Source: Sphingomonas sp. UBA1000 (GTDB lineage: Bacteria > Pseudomonadota > Alphaproteobacteria > Sphingomonadales > Sphingomonadaceae). From it: a DNA stretch of 6,087 bases. The notes under the pieces were generated by a model. It was given only the letters and a program-made list of their open reading frames with translations, searched no databases and was not told where the DNA came from. The translations under genes and the position numbers were made by a program. The DNA is taken from positions 1-6,087 of the forward strand of contig DBAW01000257.1 in the NCBI GenBank assembly GCA_002291855.1. The letters are read 5' to 3'. Of the stretch, positions 5,693 to 6,087 are shown in pieces (positions within the stretch are counted from its first letter, which is position 1; each line of letters begins with the position of its first letter).

Positions 5693-6087
5693 GGCCGCCA
5701 CCCCAGAAACCGCGCCAGCAGCGACAGGCCCGCCGCCTGGCTCTTTTCGGGGTGGAACTGCACGCCCAGCAGATTGTCCCGCGCCACCGCGGCGGTGAAG
5801 GCCTCGCCATGGCGCGTGACCGCGGCACGGGTGCCGGCCGGCGCGTCCAGCACGAAGGAATGGGCGAAGTACATCACCGAAGCGGGCCCCAGCACCGGAT
5901 GGTCGGACAGGGGGGCGACATCGTTCCAGCCCATGTGGGGCAGGCGGCCGCCCTGGGCCTCCAGCGGCCGGCAGACACCGCCGATCCAGCCCAGCCCGTC
6001 CTGCTGGCCATGTTCGAGGCCGGTTGTGGCCAGCACCTGCATGCCCACGCAAATCCCCAGGAAGGGCACGCCGCGCGCGCGCACCGC
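5689..6087 (-). CDS. hisH: Imidazole glycerol phosphate synthase, glutaminase subunit (N-terminus beyond window)
   Basis: HisH is the class I glutamine amidotransferase that supplies ammonia to HisF. The C-terminal 132 residues are present; about 70-80 N-terminal residues lie outside, and a GTG at 6084 is internal rather than the start. The nucleophile Cys is in VPFLGICVGMQVLA near the left end of the visible protein, and the His-Glu of the catalytic triad is in LLGVQFHPEKSQ near its C-terminus. Other family stretches are GWIGGVCRPLE, LPHMGWNDV and YFAHSFV. It ends in GWRP. The stop overlaps the hisA start by 4 bp (ATGA), as is typical for this operon. The call is firm despite truncation by the window. 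Confidence 0.96.
   Translation of the reverse strand, partial: AVRARGVPFLGICVGMQVLATTGLEHGQQDGLGWIGGVCRPLEAQGGRLPHMGWNDVAPLSDHPVLGPASVMYFAHSFVLDAPAGTRAAVTRHGEAFTAAVARDNLLGVQFHPEKSQAAGLSLLARFLGWRP

Noticed and set aside
4973..6052. hisH-hisA fusion suggested by a 359-residue open frame
   Set aside because: The first 120 residues are an out-of-frame reading of hisH. The hisA ATG at 5692 starts its first beta strand and overlaps the hisH stop, so these are two separate genes.
1..6087. tRNA, rRNA or CRISPR array
   Set aside because: No cloverleaf with a conserved T-arm, no rRNA stretch and no regularly spaced repeats were seen on either strand.

Overview
The window is very GC-rich (sampled stretches of the housekeeping genes reach 75-83% G+C). 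Its gene content points to an alphaproteobacterium, probably of the Rhodospirillales type: a compact histidine operon in the order hisH-hisA-hisF-hisE, an EIIA-Man-like/HPr pair of the regulatory PTS with the alphaproteobacterial 'GLHARAS' phospho-site, and a HAMP-type chemoreceptor. The taxonomic placement is inferred from these features, not from a database comparison.

Layout, left to right. Positions 1-1223 (minus) hold the N-terminal 407 residues of a methyl-accepting chemotaxis protein whose end lies outside the window. A 216-bp intergenic region with an inverted repeat separates it from a divergent gene (1440-1964, plus) for a small exported four-cysteine protein of unknown function. 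That gene converges, with 7 bp between stop codons, on a minus-strand PTS pair: ptsH-like HPr (1972-2295) and an EIIA-Man family gene (2292-2699), which overlap by 4 bp. A roughly 100-bp gap with a hairpin and a weak promoter candidate leads to the minus-strand his operon: hisE (2802-3179), hisF (3172-3963), a foreign-looking gene (3960-4976), hisA (4973-5692) and a partial hisH (5689 to the window edge).

The main point of interest is the 338-residue gene between hisA and hisF. It encodes an Mrr-like PD-(D/E)XK restriction endonuclease with a separate N-terminal domain that resembles PUA/EVE-type modified-base readers. Its G+C content is about 52-58% in sampled stretches, and it uses codons rare in GC-rich genomes. 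It is fitted in exactly: a 4-bp ATGA overlap with hisA upstream and another with hisF downstream. The strong GGAGG ribosome-binding site at the end of hisA, which would serve hisF if the insert were absent, now serves the nuclease gene. hisF is left without a recognisable site of its own and probably depends on translational coupling. A likely mobile defence gene has thus been placed inside an amino-acid biosynthesis operon without breaking it.

How the genes work together: HisH and HisF form the glutamine-dependent imidazole glycerol phosphate synthase, HisA supplies its substrate PRFAR, and HisE acts earlier on PR-ATP. HPr and the EIIA-Man-like protein would form a phosphorelay fed by an EI enzyme encoded elsewhere. 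The chemoreceptor and the exported protein show no functional link to the rest.
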